DNA from: Photobacterium profundum
Lineage (GTDB): Bacteria > Pseudomonadota > Gammaproteobacteria > Enterobacterales > Vibrionaceae
Reading direction: 5' to 3'
Assembly: GCF_003026285.1 (NCBI RefSeq)
Contig: NZ_PYOD01000004.1
Location: forward strand, 62,001 to 126,000
DNA: 64,000 nt
A model generated the notes under the pieces. That model was given only the letters and a program-made list of their open reading frames with translations. It had not been told where the DNA came from and did no database searches. Shown piece by piece: positions 27,665 to 36,682 of this stretch (its first letter is position 1; each line of letters starts with the position of its first letter). The translations under genes were made by a program, and so were the position numbers.

Positions 27665-27700
27665 AAAAACGTATAAATTACGAGAGATTTATACGTTTTT
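27665..27700. terminator. Bidirectional-type terminator after the kinase gene
   Basis: Perfect 14-bp stem AAAAACGTATAAAT (27665-27678) / ATTTATACGTTTTT (27687-27700) with an 8-nt loop, 35 bp after the kinase stop. Confidence 0.85.
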
Positions 27701-27785
27701 GTCCTCTAAATCAATATTGTAGAAATGACGAACTACACTTTATTGATGAACTTAGCGGTAATACTTTTGTTTTTTAGGAGGTAAG

Positions 27786-28163
27786 ATGAGCGCTCTACAC
27801 GGATTATCTATTGAAATTGATCGTGATCGTAATAACTTCTTTATGGAAATAAAAGCAATCGGTACGTTAACGCATGCTGATTACGAAAAAATCACCCCAA
27901 TCATTGATGAAGCGTTGGAAGGTGTAACGGTACCGATTGTGAATGTTTATATTGATGGAACTGAGTTCGATGGTTGGCAGTTACAAGCCGCGTGGGATGA
28001 TCTAAAAATAGGGTTAAAGCACGGTAAAAAGTTCGATAAAGTAGCTTTATACGGTAACCAGCATTGGCAAGAAGTGATGTCAAGAATTGGCAGTTGGTTT
28101 GTATCGGGTGAAGTTAGATATTTTGACGATCCACTCGAAGCATTAGCATGGTTAAGAGACTAG
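27786..28163 (+). CDS. SpoIIAA-like (STAS-fold) cytosolic protein
   Basis: 125 residues, no signal or membrane segment, with a near-perfect TTAGGAGGTAAG ribosome site. The pattern (FFMEIKAIGTLTHADYEKI, VNVYIDGTEFDGWQLQAAWD, KVALYGNQHWQEVMSRIGSW, RYFDDPLEALAWL) is that of the SpoIIAA-like family (PF11964), a STAS-related fold found in many marine bacteria. Its role is not established; lipid or hydrophobic ligand binding has been proposed for relatives. It stands alone between a terminator and a beta-barrel gene, so context does not help. Confidence 0.8.
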   Translation: MSALHGLSIEIDRDRNNFFMEIKAIGTLTHADYEKITPIIDEALEGVTVPIVNVYIDGTEFDGWQLQAAWDDLKIGLKHGKKFDKVALYGNQHWQEVMSRIGSWFVSGEVRYFDDPLEALAWLRD

Positions 28164-28343
28164 ATTTCCTGAAAAGATGATGAACGGCGATCAGGGTTAT
28201 TAAAATTGGCTAAAATTGCGCAATTATTATTGTTTTCATACATTTTAATTAAATTTGATCACTGCATGAATGATTATTTTACGATAAAATCAAACGATGT
28301 TCGATCTGTAACTGCTTGAATCGATATAACACAGGCTTAAAGA

Positions 28344-29114
28344 ATGAAAATAACCACGATCGCATCCGTCATTACTATTGCTTTGATTCCCGCCATGTTT
28401 TCTTCAGCGTGTATGGCATATACATCGAATGATGTTGAATCGGTAAATAGTGGAGACGTTGCAAGTACAACGGAAGTACAGAATGATACAACAACGAAAG
28501 CAACAACAGTCAGTGCTGAGGCAATTGATGCTGTAACAATGTCTCGTTTTGATGATTCGCCACGTTATTTTGTCGGCATTATCGCAGGTTCAAGTAAGCT
28601 CAATGGAACCGATATTGCTACATTAGGCAGTGAATCCCAAGAAGCTTCGAGCCCTGATGCAAGTGGCTTTGGTGGCTTGTCTATAGGTCGATACAGCGCT
28701 AATGGTGGCAGCCGTATATATTACAGCTATGAACAGCATTCGGCAGACACAACGTTTGATTCTGCCTTGTCTTATTCGACAAAAACGAGCTTGCATTTAT
28801 TGAATGCTGATCGTATTTTTCGTGCAGATAAAAGCGTAAACCCTTTTATCGGATTACATTTTGGTTATGGTATAGCGAAATCTGACTCCGAACTTTCTAG
28901 TGGTTATAAAGACTCTGGGCTTGTCTTTGGTTTACAAGCAGGTGTTGCTTGGCGTGCCAGTGAACAATTTACCATTGAGCTAGGGCTTCGCCATACGGTT
29001 TTGCCTGATAACTCTAAAGAATGGTCTGCGACAAGCGGTGGTAACACCTATAAGTTTCAGTCAACGCAAAGTACATTGTCTTCAGCGTATTTGGGGGCGA
29101 ATTACCGCTTCTAA
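28344..29114 (+). CDS. Outer-membrane beta-barrel protein
   Basis: 256 residues with a signal peptide (ITIALIPAMFSSACMAYTS, cut near residue 26), then a low-complexity Ser/Thr-rich stretch (about 30-65). A small beta-barrel follows, with alternating strands (YFVGIIAGSSKL, GGLSIGRYSA, RIYYSYEQHS, PFIGLHFGYGIA, GLQAGVAWRA, FTIELGLRHT) ending in YLGANYRF with the C-terminal Phe that the BAM complex recognises. It resembles OmpA-like/OmpW-size eight-stranded porin-family proteins. Substrate and role are unknown. Confidence 0.8.
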   Translation: MKITTIASVITIALIPAMFSSACMAYTSNDVESVNSGDVASTTEVQNDTTTKATTVSAEAIDAVTMSRFDDSPRYFVGIIAGSSKLNGTDIATLGSESQEASSPDASGFGGLSIGRYSANGGSRIYYSYEQHSADTTFDSALSYSTKTSLHLLNADRIFRADKSVNPFIGLHFGYGIAKSDSELSSGYKDSGLVFGLQAGVAWRASEQFTIELGLRHTVLPDNSKEWSATSGGNTYKFQSTQSTLSSAYLGANYRF

Positions 29115-29271
29115 TAGTATCTTGAGGTAATTTGGGTATATCCACTTTGTTTAGGTAACACGCATTTAGTCTTAATAAGTGCGTGTTCATAACACCACGG
29201 TTTACTCAGCCTTTCAGCCGCGTATAATGCCCTCCTCATAAACGACAACCATTATCAATAAGGACTTCATT

Positions 29272-30147
29272 TTGAAGCTATTTGTCAGAGATCTTACGGT
29301 TATTGACGCCTCATACTTGTGTGACGAGCGTGGAATGGTCGGTGAAAGTTGGATTCTTGATGTGGTGATGTCGGGCGAACTGAATGAAATGAGTATGCTG
29401 CTTGATTTCAGTCGAGTGAAAAAGCAAATTAAGTTCTTGGTTGATGAGCATGTCGATCATCGTTTGATTGTGCCAAGCAACAATACAGCGATTCGAACCG
29501 CGACCACTAAATCAGGTTATGCAACGGTAGATTTACTACGTGATGATAAAAGTATTCATCTGCATAGTCCAGAAGAAGCATACTGCTTTATTGAGGCAGA
29601 AAAAGTAACAATTGAATCTGTGACGGCTTACTTGCATAACGTACTTAAAGGTAATTTACCTGATAACGTTGAAGGATTAGAGCTTACTCTGCGTCATGAA
29701 AAGATTGATGGTCCTTTTTATCATTACAGCCATGGTTTAAAAAAGCATGACGGTAACTGCCAACGTATTGCTCATGGCCATCGCTCTCCTGTTGAACTGT
29801 TTGTTGATGGTGCTCGTCATACTGAACTAGAACAGCAATGGGCAAGTCGCTGGGAAGATATTTATTTAGGCACGAAGGAAGACATGATTTCTGTGACTGA
29901 ATTAAACCTTAGCGAACACGCTACAACTATCACCGATGATGGTTATTTTGGTTTTCGTTATATTGCGCCGCAAGGTGAGTTCGAACTCGCAATAGCGAAA
30001 TCAGAGACTGAAATTATTGATACCGATACCACTGTCGAGTTATTAGCATCGTATATTGCTAATGAAGTGAAGCTATCACTGAGTGATGAATCGCTTGAGG
30101 TCGTTGCTTACGAAGGTGTCGGTAAAGGCGCAATGGCTTCAGCTTAA
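29272..30147 (+). CDS. Double-length 6-pyruvoyl-tetrahydropterin synthase/QueD-family protein
   Basis: 291 residues starting at a TTG (29272) with AAGGAC six bases upstream; no ATG fits better. Normal PTPS/QueD proteins have about 120-150 residues, so this is about two domains. The C-terminal half keeps zinc-type ligands and a cysteine: HYSHGL (His151, His154), GNCQRIAHGH (Cys163, His168, His170). The N-terminal half has the matching strand and helix pattern (WILDVVMSGELNE, LLDFSRVKKQI) and Cys17 but no HxH pair, so it looks catalytically degenerate. The family makes pterins or the queuosine precursor. Such long forms occur in Vibrionaceae. The gene stands alone and ends at a strong terminator. 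Confidence 0.8.
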   Translation: MKLFVRDLTVIDASYLCDERGMVGESWILDVVMSGELNEMSMLLDFSRVKKQIKFLVDEHVDHRLIVPSNNTAIRTATTKSGYATVDLLRDDKSIHLHSPEEAYCFIEAEKVTIESVTAYLHNVLKGNLPDNVEGLELTLRHEKIDGPFYHYSHGLKKHDGNCQRIAHGHRSPVELFVDGARHTELEQQWASRWEDIYLGTKEDMISVTELNLSEHATTITDDGYFGFRYIAPQGEFELAIAKSETEIIDTDTTVELLASYIANEVKLSLSDESLEVVAYEGVGKGAMASA

Positions 30148-30177
30148 TCGACTTCTGTTTCATTAGCCTCTGAAAAT

Positions 30178-30224
30178 AAAAGCCTATTATCATCTGTTTT
30201 CACTGTGATGATGATAGGCTTTTT
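30178..30224 (+). terminator. Intrinsic terminator after the PTPS-like gene
   Basis: A 17-bp stem with one G-U pair (30178-30194 with 30207-30223), a 12-nt loop and flanking A/T runs that also allow use in the leftward direction for the SnoaL-like gene. Confidence 0.85.
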
Positions 30225-30300
30225 ATTGTAAGTATATCGAGAACGTTATTTACATTTGAAATGATTGTTCAATAATAGAATTATACAGTCAAAAACGTGT

Positions 30301-30882
30301 CTATTTTAATTCTGCGGTGAACATATAGCGATATATCTTCCAGTTACCATCTGTTTTTTTAACGACAAAAATTTCACGATTCGATTCACGCCCAAGTGTC
30401 TGTTCTCCTTTTGGCGTTATACTACCTGTTGATTTGGTCCTTACAAATCCAATATTTTGATCTAATTGAATCTCTTTAATCTCAAAGTTAACATTGAAAT
30501 CAAGTTTAGAAAGAAAATCGGTATATAAATTTTTAATATTAGTGACACCAACAGTCGTCGGGAATTTTTGACCAATAAACATAGCATCTTTCGCATATAC
30601 GTCTTTTACTTTACTTGCTTGTGCTTTATTCAATATCTGTTGATATTGATACATAAGCTGTTTCACAGCATCAATATCTTGTTGGTTATAAGTCGTTATC
30701 TGTGTATTACTTGTTTGCACATCAATAGATTGTGTGTGTGAAGCTCGTTGAGTCGTCGCTACATTCGCTAGTGTAACATCTTCTGCAGAAGCATGACTCA
30801 ATGGGCTAGTCATTAGTAAACCTATGCTCAATGTTTGGATTAATATTTTGCTGTTGAATGTTCTAGTAAATATAGTATTCAT
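30301..30882 (-). CDS. Exported SnoaL/NTF2-like protein
   Basis: 193 residues with a Sec signal (LIQTLSIGLLMTSPLSHASA, cut near residue 33). After a Thr/Ser-rich spacer, a single NTF2-like fold follows from about residue 65: DIDAVKQLMYQYQQILNKAQ, YAKDAMFIGQKFPTTVG, FEIKEIQLDQNIGFVRTKS, then EIFVVKKTDGNWKIYRYMF. The fold serves many enzymes and binding proteins; no function can be assigned. It is downstream of DoxX and a quinone oxidoreductase on the same strand, so it may belong to a stress-related transcription unit. Confidence 0.72.
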   Translation of the reverse strand: MNTIFTRTFNSKILIQTLSIGLLMTSPLSHASAEDVTLANVATTQRASHTQSIDVQTSNTQITTYNQQDIDAVKQLMYQYQQILNKAQASKVKDVYAKDAMFIGQKFPTTVGVTNIKNLYTDFLSKLDFNVNFEIKEIQLDQNIGFVRTKSTGSITPKGEQTLGRESNREIFVVKKTDGNWKIYRYMFTAELK

Positions 30883-30949
30883 TTTGTTTTCACTTATTAT
30901 GTATTTTCAATATTAATTGATTTTTTATATGTTGGTGTTGATTATGTAT

Positions 30950-31360
30950 TTATAATTTCTGTTGTCGAAAGGCATCAAAACTAAATAACCCCGCACCTGA
31001 AGAGGCGACTATTAAGAAACCTCCTGCCATAGAAATATTTTTCCAGAACATCAGGAATTGTATTTGATCTGACAGTGGTTGGTGAAAAATTAGAGCTGTA
31101 ATTACAGAATACCCAGCCATTAGTAAGGCAATAAGACGAGTTTGATAACCGACAATAAGCAGTAATGAACCACCTAATTCGAGTGAAATAACAATAGGTA
31201 ATAAAGCACTTGGTACACCCAGTGCGTCCATATATTGTTGTGTTCCTTCATATCCTGTTATTTTACCAATGCCAGATAAAATAAATAAAATAACTAATAG
31301 TAAACGACCAATTAAGTTAAGCATGTTGTGTATGTTTTTATTTGTATTTAATATTTTCAT
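30950..31360 (-). CDS. DoxX-family membrane protein
   Basis: 136 residues, four hydrophobic segments. The N-terminal GRLLLVILFILSGIGKITGY and following PIVISLELGGSLLLIVGY are DoxX signatures. The start could also be an internal Met at codon 13 (31324). DoxX relatives are inner-membrane proteins linked to thiol and oxidative-stress responses. It lies between an oxidoreductase and an exported NTF2-like protein, opposite a LysR regulator. Its biochemical role is unknown. Confidence 0.82.
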   Translation of the reverse strand: MKILNTNKNIHNMLNLIGRLLLVILFILSGIGKITGYEGTQQYMDALGVPSALLPIVISLELGGSLLLIVGYQTRLIALLMAGYSVITALIFHQPLSDQIQFLMFWKNISMAGGFLIVASSGAGLFSFDAFRQQKL

Positions 31361-31491
31361 TATTTCAACTTTTTATGTTTTTTATCAAAGTTGGACATGT
31401 AAAAGCCCCAACTTAAATAAGTAGTGATATTGATTTTTTATGTTTATATATATGTCTAAATACGTACTTGTTTGATGAAGTAATGTGATGT

Positions 31492-32478
31492 TTAGTGTGC
31501 TTTCACCACAATTTTACCGATTGCTTTATTACTGTCCATCAATGCGTGCGCCTGACGAATCTCATCGTAGTTAAACACCTGAGTAGTAATATTTGGCATG
31601 CTACCGTTCATCACTTGATCTGCAATCCAGTTTAATGGTGATGCATTTAAGGGTAATGCTTCAGTGCCCAGCATACCGCTTTGGAAGAAACTCAGTTTCA
31701 CCGAACTTGGTAAGTCACTCATTAAACCAAAGTTTTCAATAACAGGTGCACCTCCTAGTAAGCCAACGACGGTTACTTCTCCCCAACTTTTAAGGGTTTT
31801 CATCGTATCAACGACTGTTGATGCGCCAACAACTTCTAAAGCTTTATCAAGACCCGTGGGATACAAAGTACGCACTGCTTCAGAAATACTACCATCATCA
31901 ATTACCACATGATCAGCCCCCAGAGCGGTGAGTCGTTCAACATTGTTCGTTTGTCGTGTCGTAGCAATAACCGTTAAACCCCGAGCTTTGGCATAAGTTA
32001 ATGCAGCCAAGCCTAGCCCTGATGTAGCCCCTCGAATCAATAAGGTTTCACCGGCTTGAATATTCAAGGTCTTATCCAGTGCACCCCAAGCAGTTAAATA
32101 CAATTCAGGTAAGGCAGCCAGTGTGACGTAATCAATATTGCTATTAATGCGCTGCACGTTACTTTTGTTTACGGTAATGATTTCAGCATAGCTACCATGG
32201 CGAACAAACATCATACCGCCCATTGCTGTTACTACTTTGTCACCCACTTGGAATGTGCCGCTTGGGTCTTCCATTATTTCGCCAGCCGCTTCAATACCTG
32301 GTGCTCGCTCAGCGTTCAATGTACCGAATGCTCCGTTACGGTAGTATGTTTCAGCTTTATTAAGTCCGAATGCTTTTACTCGGATTTTCACTTCACCCTG
32401 TTCTGTCATCGGCTCATTTACGTCACAAATTTCAAGAACTTCAGGACCACCAGCTTGTGTTGCGATAATTGCTTTCAT
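31492..32478 (-). CDS. Zinc-type alcohol dehydrogenase/quinone oxidoreductase family protein
   Basis: 328 residues of the MDR superfamily, QOR type: GroES-like N-terminal half (EVKIRVKAFGLNKAETYYRN, GIEAAGEIMEDPSG) and a Rossmann half with LLIRGATSGLGLAALTYAKA near residue 150. The catalytic-zinc Cys and His ligands are absent, as is normal for quinone oxidoreductases. It would use NADPH to reduce quinones or enones. It has AAGGAAAC upstream of the ATG and is divergent from a LysR regulator 169 bp away, the likely controller of this gene and of DoxX. Confidence 0.85.
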   Translation of the reverse strand: MKAIIATQAGGPEVLEICDVNEPMTEQGEVKIRVKAFGLNKAETYYRNGAFGTLNAERAPGIEAAGEIMEDPSGTFQVGDKVVTAMGGMMFVRHGSYAEIITVNKSNVQRINSNIDYVTLAALPELYLTAWGALDKTLNIQAGETLLIRGATSGLGLAALTYAKARGLTVIATTRQTNNVERLTALGADHVVIDDGSISEAVRTLYPTGLDKALEVVGASTVVDTMKTLKSWGEVTVVGLLGGAPVIENFGLMSDLPSSVKLSFFQSGMLGTEALPLNASPLNWIADQVMNGSMPNITTQVFNYDEIRQAHALMDSNKAIGKIVVKAH

Positions 32479-32647
32479 TATTGTTTCCTTTAGAGTTCAT
32501 CGTTGCTGTTGGAGCGACTATAGCGAGATAGCTGATGAAAAATTAGCGGTTATTTCAAGAATGATATTTCCATTTATCGTAGGGATTGGTTAATACTATG
32601 ATGAATACATATGATATATAGAGACAATAAAAGTTAAGGGTAGGGCT

Positions 32648-33550
32648 ATGGATCTCAATTCACTCAATATTTTTATTCATGTGGTACAGCAAGGAACATT
32701 TTCTGGTGCATCGATAGCCATGAATATTCCTGTTGCTACAGTTAGCCGCCGTGTCAGTGAATTAGAAACACAGCTTGACCAGCAGCTCTTAGTTCGCTCA
32801 ACACGAAAATTAGCGTTGACTGCTGCAGGCAAGGTTTTGTATCAGCGCGCTTCTGTTGGTTTAGATGAAATATTTGCGGCCAAGCAGGCTATGAATGAGG
32901 AACAAGAAGAGTACAAAGGAAAGTTACGTGTCTCGATACCTCCTGCACTATATGTGTTAGATGAAATGTTTCATCAATTTAATAAGAGTTATCCGTTAAT
33001 TCAATTGGAAGTGCTGACTACACCTAAACGGATTGATTTCATTGACGACGAGGTTGATGTTGTTATTCGAGTTGGTCAGTTGAATCACCAATCTGCTGTG
33101 GCAAGGCGTTTAGGCTGTTATCGACATGTGGTTGTGTGTAGTCAAACCTTTCTTAATCAATTTGGCATACCGCAAGAACCTGTAGCATTGGTTGATTTAC
33201 CTATTGCCGCTTGGATGTCTAACGATAATAACGTTAATTGGTTGCTTGGTGATCAAAAAATTAAGATTCACCCCACATTTTCATCGAACGATTATGTTCA
33301 CATATTATCTGCTATTCGCTCTGGCTGCATGCTTGGTGAGTTACCACCTATGCTTGCTAACCCATTATTAAAGTCTGGTGAACTGGTGGAGGTGTTAACC
33401 CATTATCCGTTGCCCGAGGTAGAGCTGAATTTGTTATACCCAAGTCGTAAACATTTATCCCGCCTAACTAAAGCCTTTATTGATGCTTTTATTGCATTCA
33501 GTCAATCGCATAGTAAAGATGGATTGCTTTTCAATCTTATAAAGTCATAG
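32648..33550 (+). CDS. LysR-family transcriptional regulator
   Basis: 300 residues. The N-terminal helix-turn-helix (LNIFIHVVQQGTFSGASIAM, then VPVATVSRRVSELE and RSTRKLALTAAGKVL) is standard LysR. The effector domain follows (LRVSIPPALYVLDEMFHQF; RIDFIDDEVDVVIRVGQL; SAVARRLGCYRHVVVCS), as in regulators of quinone- or aldehyde-responsive oxidoreductases. The ATG follows AAGGGTAGGGCT. It is divergent from the quinone oxidoreductase, its probable target. Confidence 0.9.
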   Translation: MDLNSLNIFIHVVQQGTFSGASIAMNIPVATVSRRVSELETQLDQQLLVRSTRKLALTAAGKVLYQRASVGLDEIFAAKQAMNEEQEEYKGKLRVSIPPALYVLDEMFHQFNKSYPLIQLEVLTTPKRIDFIDDEVDVVIRVGQLNHQSAVARRLGCYRHVVVCSQTFLNQFGIPQEPVALVDLPIAAWMSNDNNVNWLLGDQKIKIHPTFSSNDYVHILSAIRSGCMLGELPPMLANPLLKSGELVEVLTHYPLPEVELNLLYPSRKHLSRLTKAFIDAFIAFSQSHSKDGLLFNLIKS

Positions 33551-33562
33551 AGGAGACTGGAA

Positions 33563-34948
33563 TCAGTGGCTCATACGGAAATTAAAGGACTGCTGGTATA
33601 CATCGTGTTTTTTCTGCGTGAGTAATTGGCTATTGTGTAGCATTAGAATCGATTGAATAATGTTAGTACCTAAGCCTAATGATCCTGAAGGAGCATTTTG
33701 ATCGATACGATTACTGATGTTGATCTCAACCTGATTATGCTGTTTATTTTTATTAGGTTGAATGACCGTTAATTCGATGGAGGAGTTATTAGGAGCATGG
33801 CGAATTGCATTCTCTAATAAGTTAGAGAAAAGTCGAGATAATAGCTGTTTATCTCCTGTTATTGGTGCAATGTCTGCAATATTCAAATTAAGTGATAGGT
33901 GCTTTCTTTGGGCATCGATAGCAACGCTTTCTGCTGTCTCGTAGATAATATCTGTCAGTTCAATCGATTCAAAATGCGGGGCTGGCTCTGGTTGTTTATC
34001 TCTTGCAAGCTGCAATTGTTGGCGCAATTGTTCTGCCAGTTTTTGAGCATTACGATGGGCTGTATCAATTAAAGGGTTTGGCTTTTCAGCTTGTAGTTGC
34101 CACGTTTCTAAATAACCTAATACGCTTGATAACGGAGTTTTTAAGTCATGGCTAAGTTGCATCAGCATTTCATGGCGGAATGTTTCTTGCTGTTGTAGTT
34201 GCAGGAACTGCTGTTGAATGTATTGCGCCATTTGATATAACTGCGTTGTAATAGGTTGTAATTCAGGTACTTGTTGCATGAAGTTAGGCTGTAAACGGAA
34301 GTTATCTTTGGCTTGTAAACGTAAACGATGGGTGACTGTTTCCATTGGCGTTAGCAATGTACGTTTGACCATGAAATAAGTGGCTATGCTAAATCCTACG
34401 AGTAACACGAGAGAGGCTATAAGTACCATTAATATTGGACCGTAACTTTCTTGAGCTGTTAGTAAACTGTGTTTCTCACTACCAATGACCACATATAAAT
34501 AGCCAATTACTGAACCAAATTGACTAATTGGGGCAACTGAAAATACTTTTTGTTGTTCGGGTAGGCGAGGATCATCCCCTAGAATGGGAAACGGCTTGTC
34601 TGCCAAAAACTGTTGAATCGGAAGAAGGTTTACTTTTCCCATTTGTACTTTGCCTTCAGGGGCGGCATGGCTGCGGATATTACCTTGTTGATCAAGAAAG
34701 TAAATCTCGAAATCAGGACCTAGTAACATCAAAGTATGAAAGATGGACTTTAGTGCATCAGGGTTGTAATTTGTGCCTTCCATTAGCGGATTATCATCGC
34801 GCATGTGGGCGGCTAATTCATGATGTAATCCTTGCAAGGTACGTTGTTCTGTTGTTGCTTGTTGTTGGAAAAATAATGAGCCAATTAATAACGCTGAAAG
34901 TGAAAACCATACACACGTTAGCAGCAATAAACGTAGTTTGAAGTTCAT
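33563..34948 (-). CDS. Membrane sensor histidine kinase
   Basis: 461 residues from the ATG at 34948 with GGAAGGATAACC upstream; the open frame continues 25 codons upstream, into the preceding gene. Membrane segments lie at about 5-27 and 165-190, with a periplasmic domain between. A HAMP linker is followed by MLMQLSHDLKTPLSSVL with phosphoacceptor His267, then RLFSNLLENAIRH and a degenerate G-box (SGSLGLGTNIIQSIL). It lies 47 bp after the response-regulator gene, on the same strand as two spondin-domain genes further upstream. The signal is unknown. Confidence 0.88.
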   Translation of the reverse strand: MNFKLRLLLLTCVWFSLSALLIGSLFFQQQATTEQRTLQGLHHELAAHMRDDNPLMEGTNYNPDALKSIFHTLMLLGPDFEIYFLDQQGNIRSHAAPEGKVQMGKVNLLPIQQFLADKPFPILGDDPRLPEQQKVFSVAPISQFGSVIGYLYVVIGSEKHSLLTAQESYGPILMVLIASLVLLVGFSIATYFMVKRTLLTPMETVTHRLRLQAKDNFRLQPNFMQQVPELQPITTQLYQMAQYIQQQFLQLQQQETFRHEMLMQLSHDLKTPLSSVLGYLETWQLQAEKPNPLIDTAHRNAQKLAEQLRQQLQLARDKQPEPAPHFESIELTDIIYETAESVAIDAQRKHLSLNLNIADIAPITGDKQLLSRLFSNLLENAIRHAPNNSSIELTVIQPNKNKQHNQVEINISNRIDQNAPSGSLGLGTNIIQSILMLHNSQLLTQKKHDVYQQSFNFRMSH

Positions 34949-34994
34949 GGTTATCCTTCCTTTATGGCGGTTAGCTGAATTGTTGCATAGCCAA

Positions 34995-35783
34995 TTAAAC
35001 AGCTTGAAATTTATACCCAACACCCCAAATGGTATGGATGTATTTGTGCTTAGAATGACTGGTTTCCAGTTTTGTTCTTAGTCTGTTTACTGTGCTACAA
35101 ACTGTATGGTGATAGCCCGAAAAGTCGGTATGCCAAACCTGCGAAAGTAATTCATCTTTGCTATAAACCCGCCCCGGTCTTTTGGCTAAAAAGTGCAATA
35201 AGGTAAATTCTGTTGCTGTTAGGTTAATCGGCTGCTGGTTCACTTCAACTTGGTGAGACTGTGGCTTAATGGCTAACCCATCAAAATGCAAAACAGGCTC
35301 TTGGTTATCTAGCGTATTCTCTGATTCAGTCTGTTGTATTCGCTGGCTTGAACTTGATGATTCGTTGTGGCTCTCTCGGCGTAAAATTGCTCTGACTCTG
35401 GCTTGAAATTCAAGAACGCTAAAAGGCTTGGTTAGGTAATCATCTGCGCCAGATTCTAAGCCTTCGACTTTATCTTTTTCACTATCTCTGGCTGTTAGCA
35501 TAAGTATTGGTGTCCAATTTTCATGCTGGCGCAGTGTGTGGCAAAGTGTTAAACCGTCACCATCGTCGAGCCCTCTATCTAGAATCACTAACGAAAAGTG
35601 GTTCTCTTTAATTAACTTATCGGCTTTAGTTATGGTGGTTGCACGAACAACCTGATGATTCTGCAGTATTAAGTGCATGCCTATCAGCTCAGCAAGATCG
35701 TTATCATCTTCAACAATTAAGATATTAGATGGTGCAATTATTTGGGTTGTTGTAGTTATCTTTGCTGCTGTTGTATTTAACAT
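34995..35783 (-). CDS. OmpR-family response regulator
   Basis: 262 residues, longer than usual because of a 20-residue Thr-rich N-terminus and a Ser/Gln-rich linker (about 150-175). The receiver has ILIVEDDNDL, Asp69 in LVILDRGLDDGDG, LTARDSEKDKVEG and YLTKPFSVLEF. The winged helix ends HTVCSTVNRLRTKLE and IWGVGYKF. A second, linked gene encodes its kinase. The start has GGGGAAAGATC upstream. Confidence 0.88.
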   Translation of the reverse strand: MLNTTAAKITTTTQIIAPSNILIVEDDNDLAELIGMHLILQNHQVVRATTITKADKLIKENHFSLVILDRGLDDGDGLTLCHTLRQHENWTPILMLTARDSEKDKVEGLESGADDYLTKPFSVLEFQARVRAILRRESHNESSSSSQRIQQTESENTLDNQEPVLHFDGLAIKPQSHQVEVNQQPINLTATEFTLLHFLAKRPGRVYSKDELLSQVWHTDFSGYHHTVCSTVNRLRTKLETSHSKHKYIHTIWGVGYKFQAV

Positions 35784-35956
35784 GATCTTTCCCCGGCTAT
35801 TCGCACGACATGATGTTCTCGTCGTGTTTTAGAATGGCAGTTACACCGTTTTTATCTTCTGGTGTAACTGACCGGATAGGGAAAGAATTCTTTCATTGAA
35901 TAGCAAAAAATATTCGATTCAAAAGTACTTTATTCGACAAGTGCTTTATGTAACAG

Positions 35957-36673
35957 CTATTCTGTCCGAGTAATACTTAACTGTGCGCCAGGGTTTAAGA
36001 ATCGATGGGTTGCGTTTAATACAGAGGTTGCTAGCCCATCATCAAGGCTAATAACACCAGCATGGAATGAAACACGGTTATTATCGTCACGTGCACTGTT
36101 GAAGCCTTCACCACCGGCAGCTGGCCCTGGTATGCTTGCTGCCGATTCATCATTGTTTTCTGTGCCAGAATCCCAAACCGCCATGTTCATATTCAAACTT
36201 GCCCCTACGGCGAGGGATGTAAGATCTAATTGGGTTTCTCCCACAAAACCATCATTGGTATTCACCAACATACTGGCGACAGAGACTAAGCTAGCTTGGG
36301 TTGGATCAATCGTAAAAGTAATGGTGTCGCTGTTACCGGGTAATACAACCCCTGTACCAGAGAAGCTATAACCGACATTGGTGTTCATTTCTTTTTCAGC
36401 AAGTATCGATGAGTTGTCACCACTTTCAGCTAATATTTCTAGACCATCACTTGCTGCCTCACCCACTGAAAATAGACGATATTGGTCGTTATGCGCTAAT
36501 ACTGCCAGCGGAGAAAGCGGTTGATTGGGTGTAAGGTTTTTAACGGTAACTGTATAGCTACGGGTTGTTTGCGTAGTGTCATCATTATTGTCATCAATAA
36601 TATTGTGATCATCGTCGTGGCAGCCTACTAACAGGCTTGCACCGACTGCAATTGCTATCAGACGGAATTTCAT
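35957..36673 (-). CDS. Spondin-domain lipoprotein
   Basis: 238 residues. The signal ends in a lipobox (GASLLVGC, Cys18) followed by a very acidic tail (HDDDHNIIDDNNDD), so it is a surface or periplasmic lipoprotein. The rest is a spondin_N-type domain: YTVTVKNLTPNQPLSPLAVL, VGEAASDGLEILAESGD, VNTNDGFVGETQ, WDSGTENNDESAASIPGP, then HRFLNPGAQLSITR. It is 9 bp after a second spondin gene. The domain is known from eukaryotic matrix proteins and many marine bacteria, where its role is unknown. Confidence 0.78.
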   Translation of the reverse strand: MKFRLIAIAVGASLLVGCHDDDHNIIDDNNDDTTQTTRSYTVTVKNLTPNQPLSPLAVLAHNDQYRLFSVGEAASDGLEILAESGDNSSILAEKEMNTNVGYSFSGTGVVLPGNSDTITFTIDPTQASLVSVASMLVNTNDGFVGETQLDLTSLAVGASLNMNMAVWDSGTENNDESAASIPGPAAGGEGFNSARDDNNRVSFHAGVISLDDGLATSVLNATHRFLNPGAQLSITRTE

Positions 36674-36682
36674 ATCAGCCCC

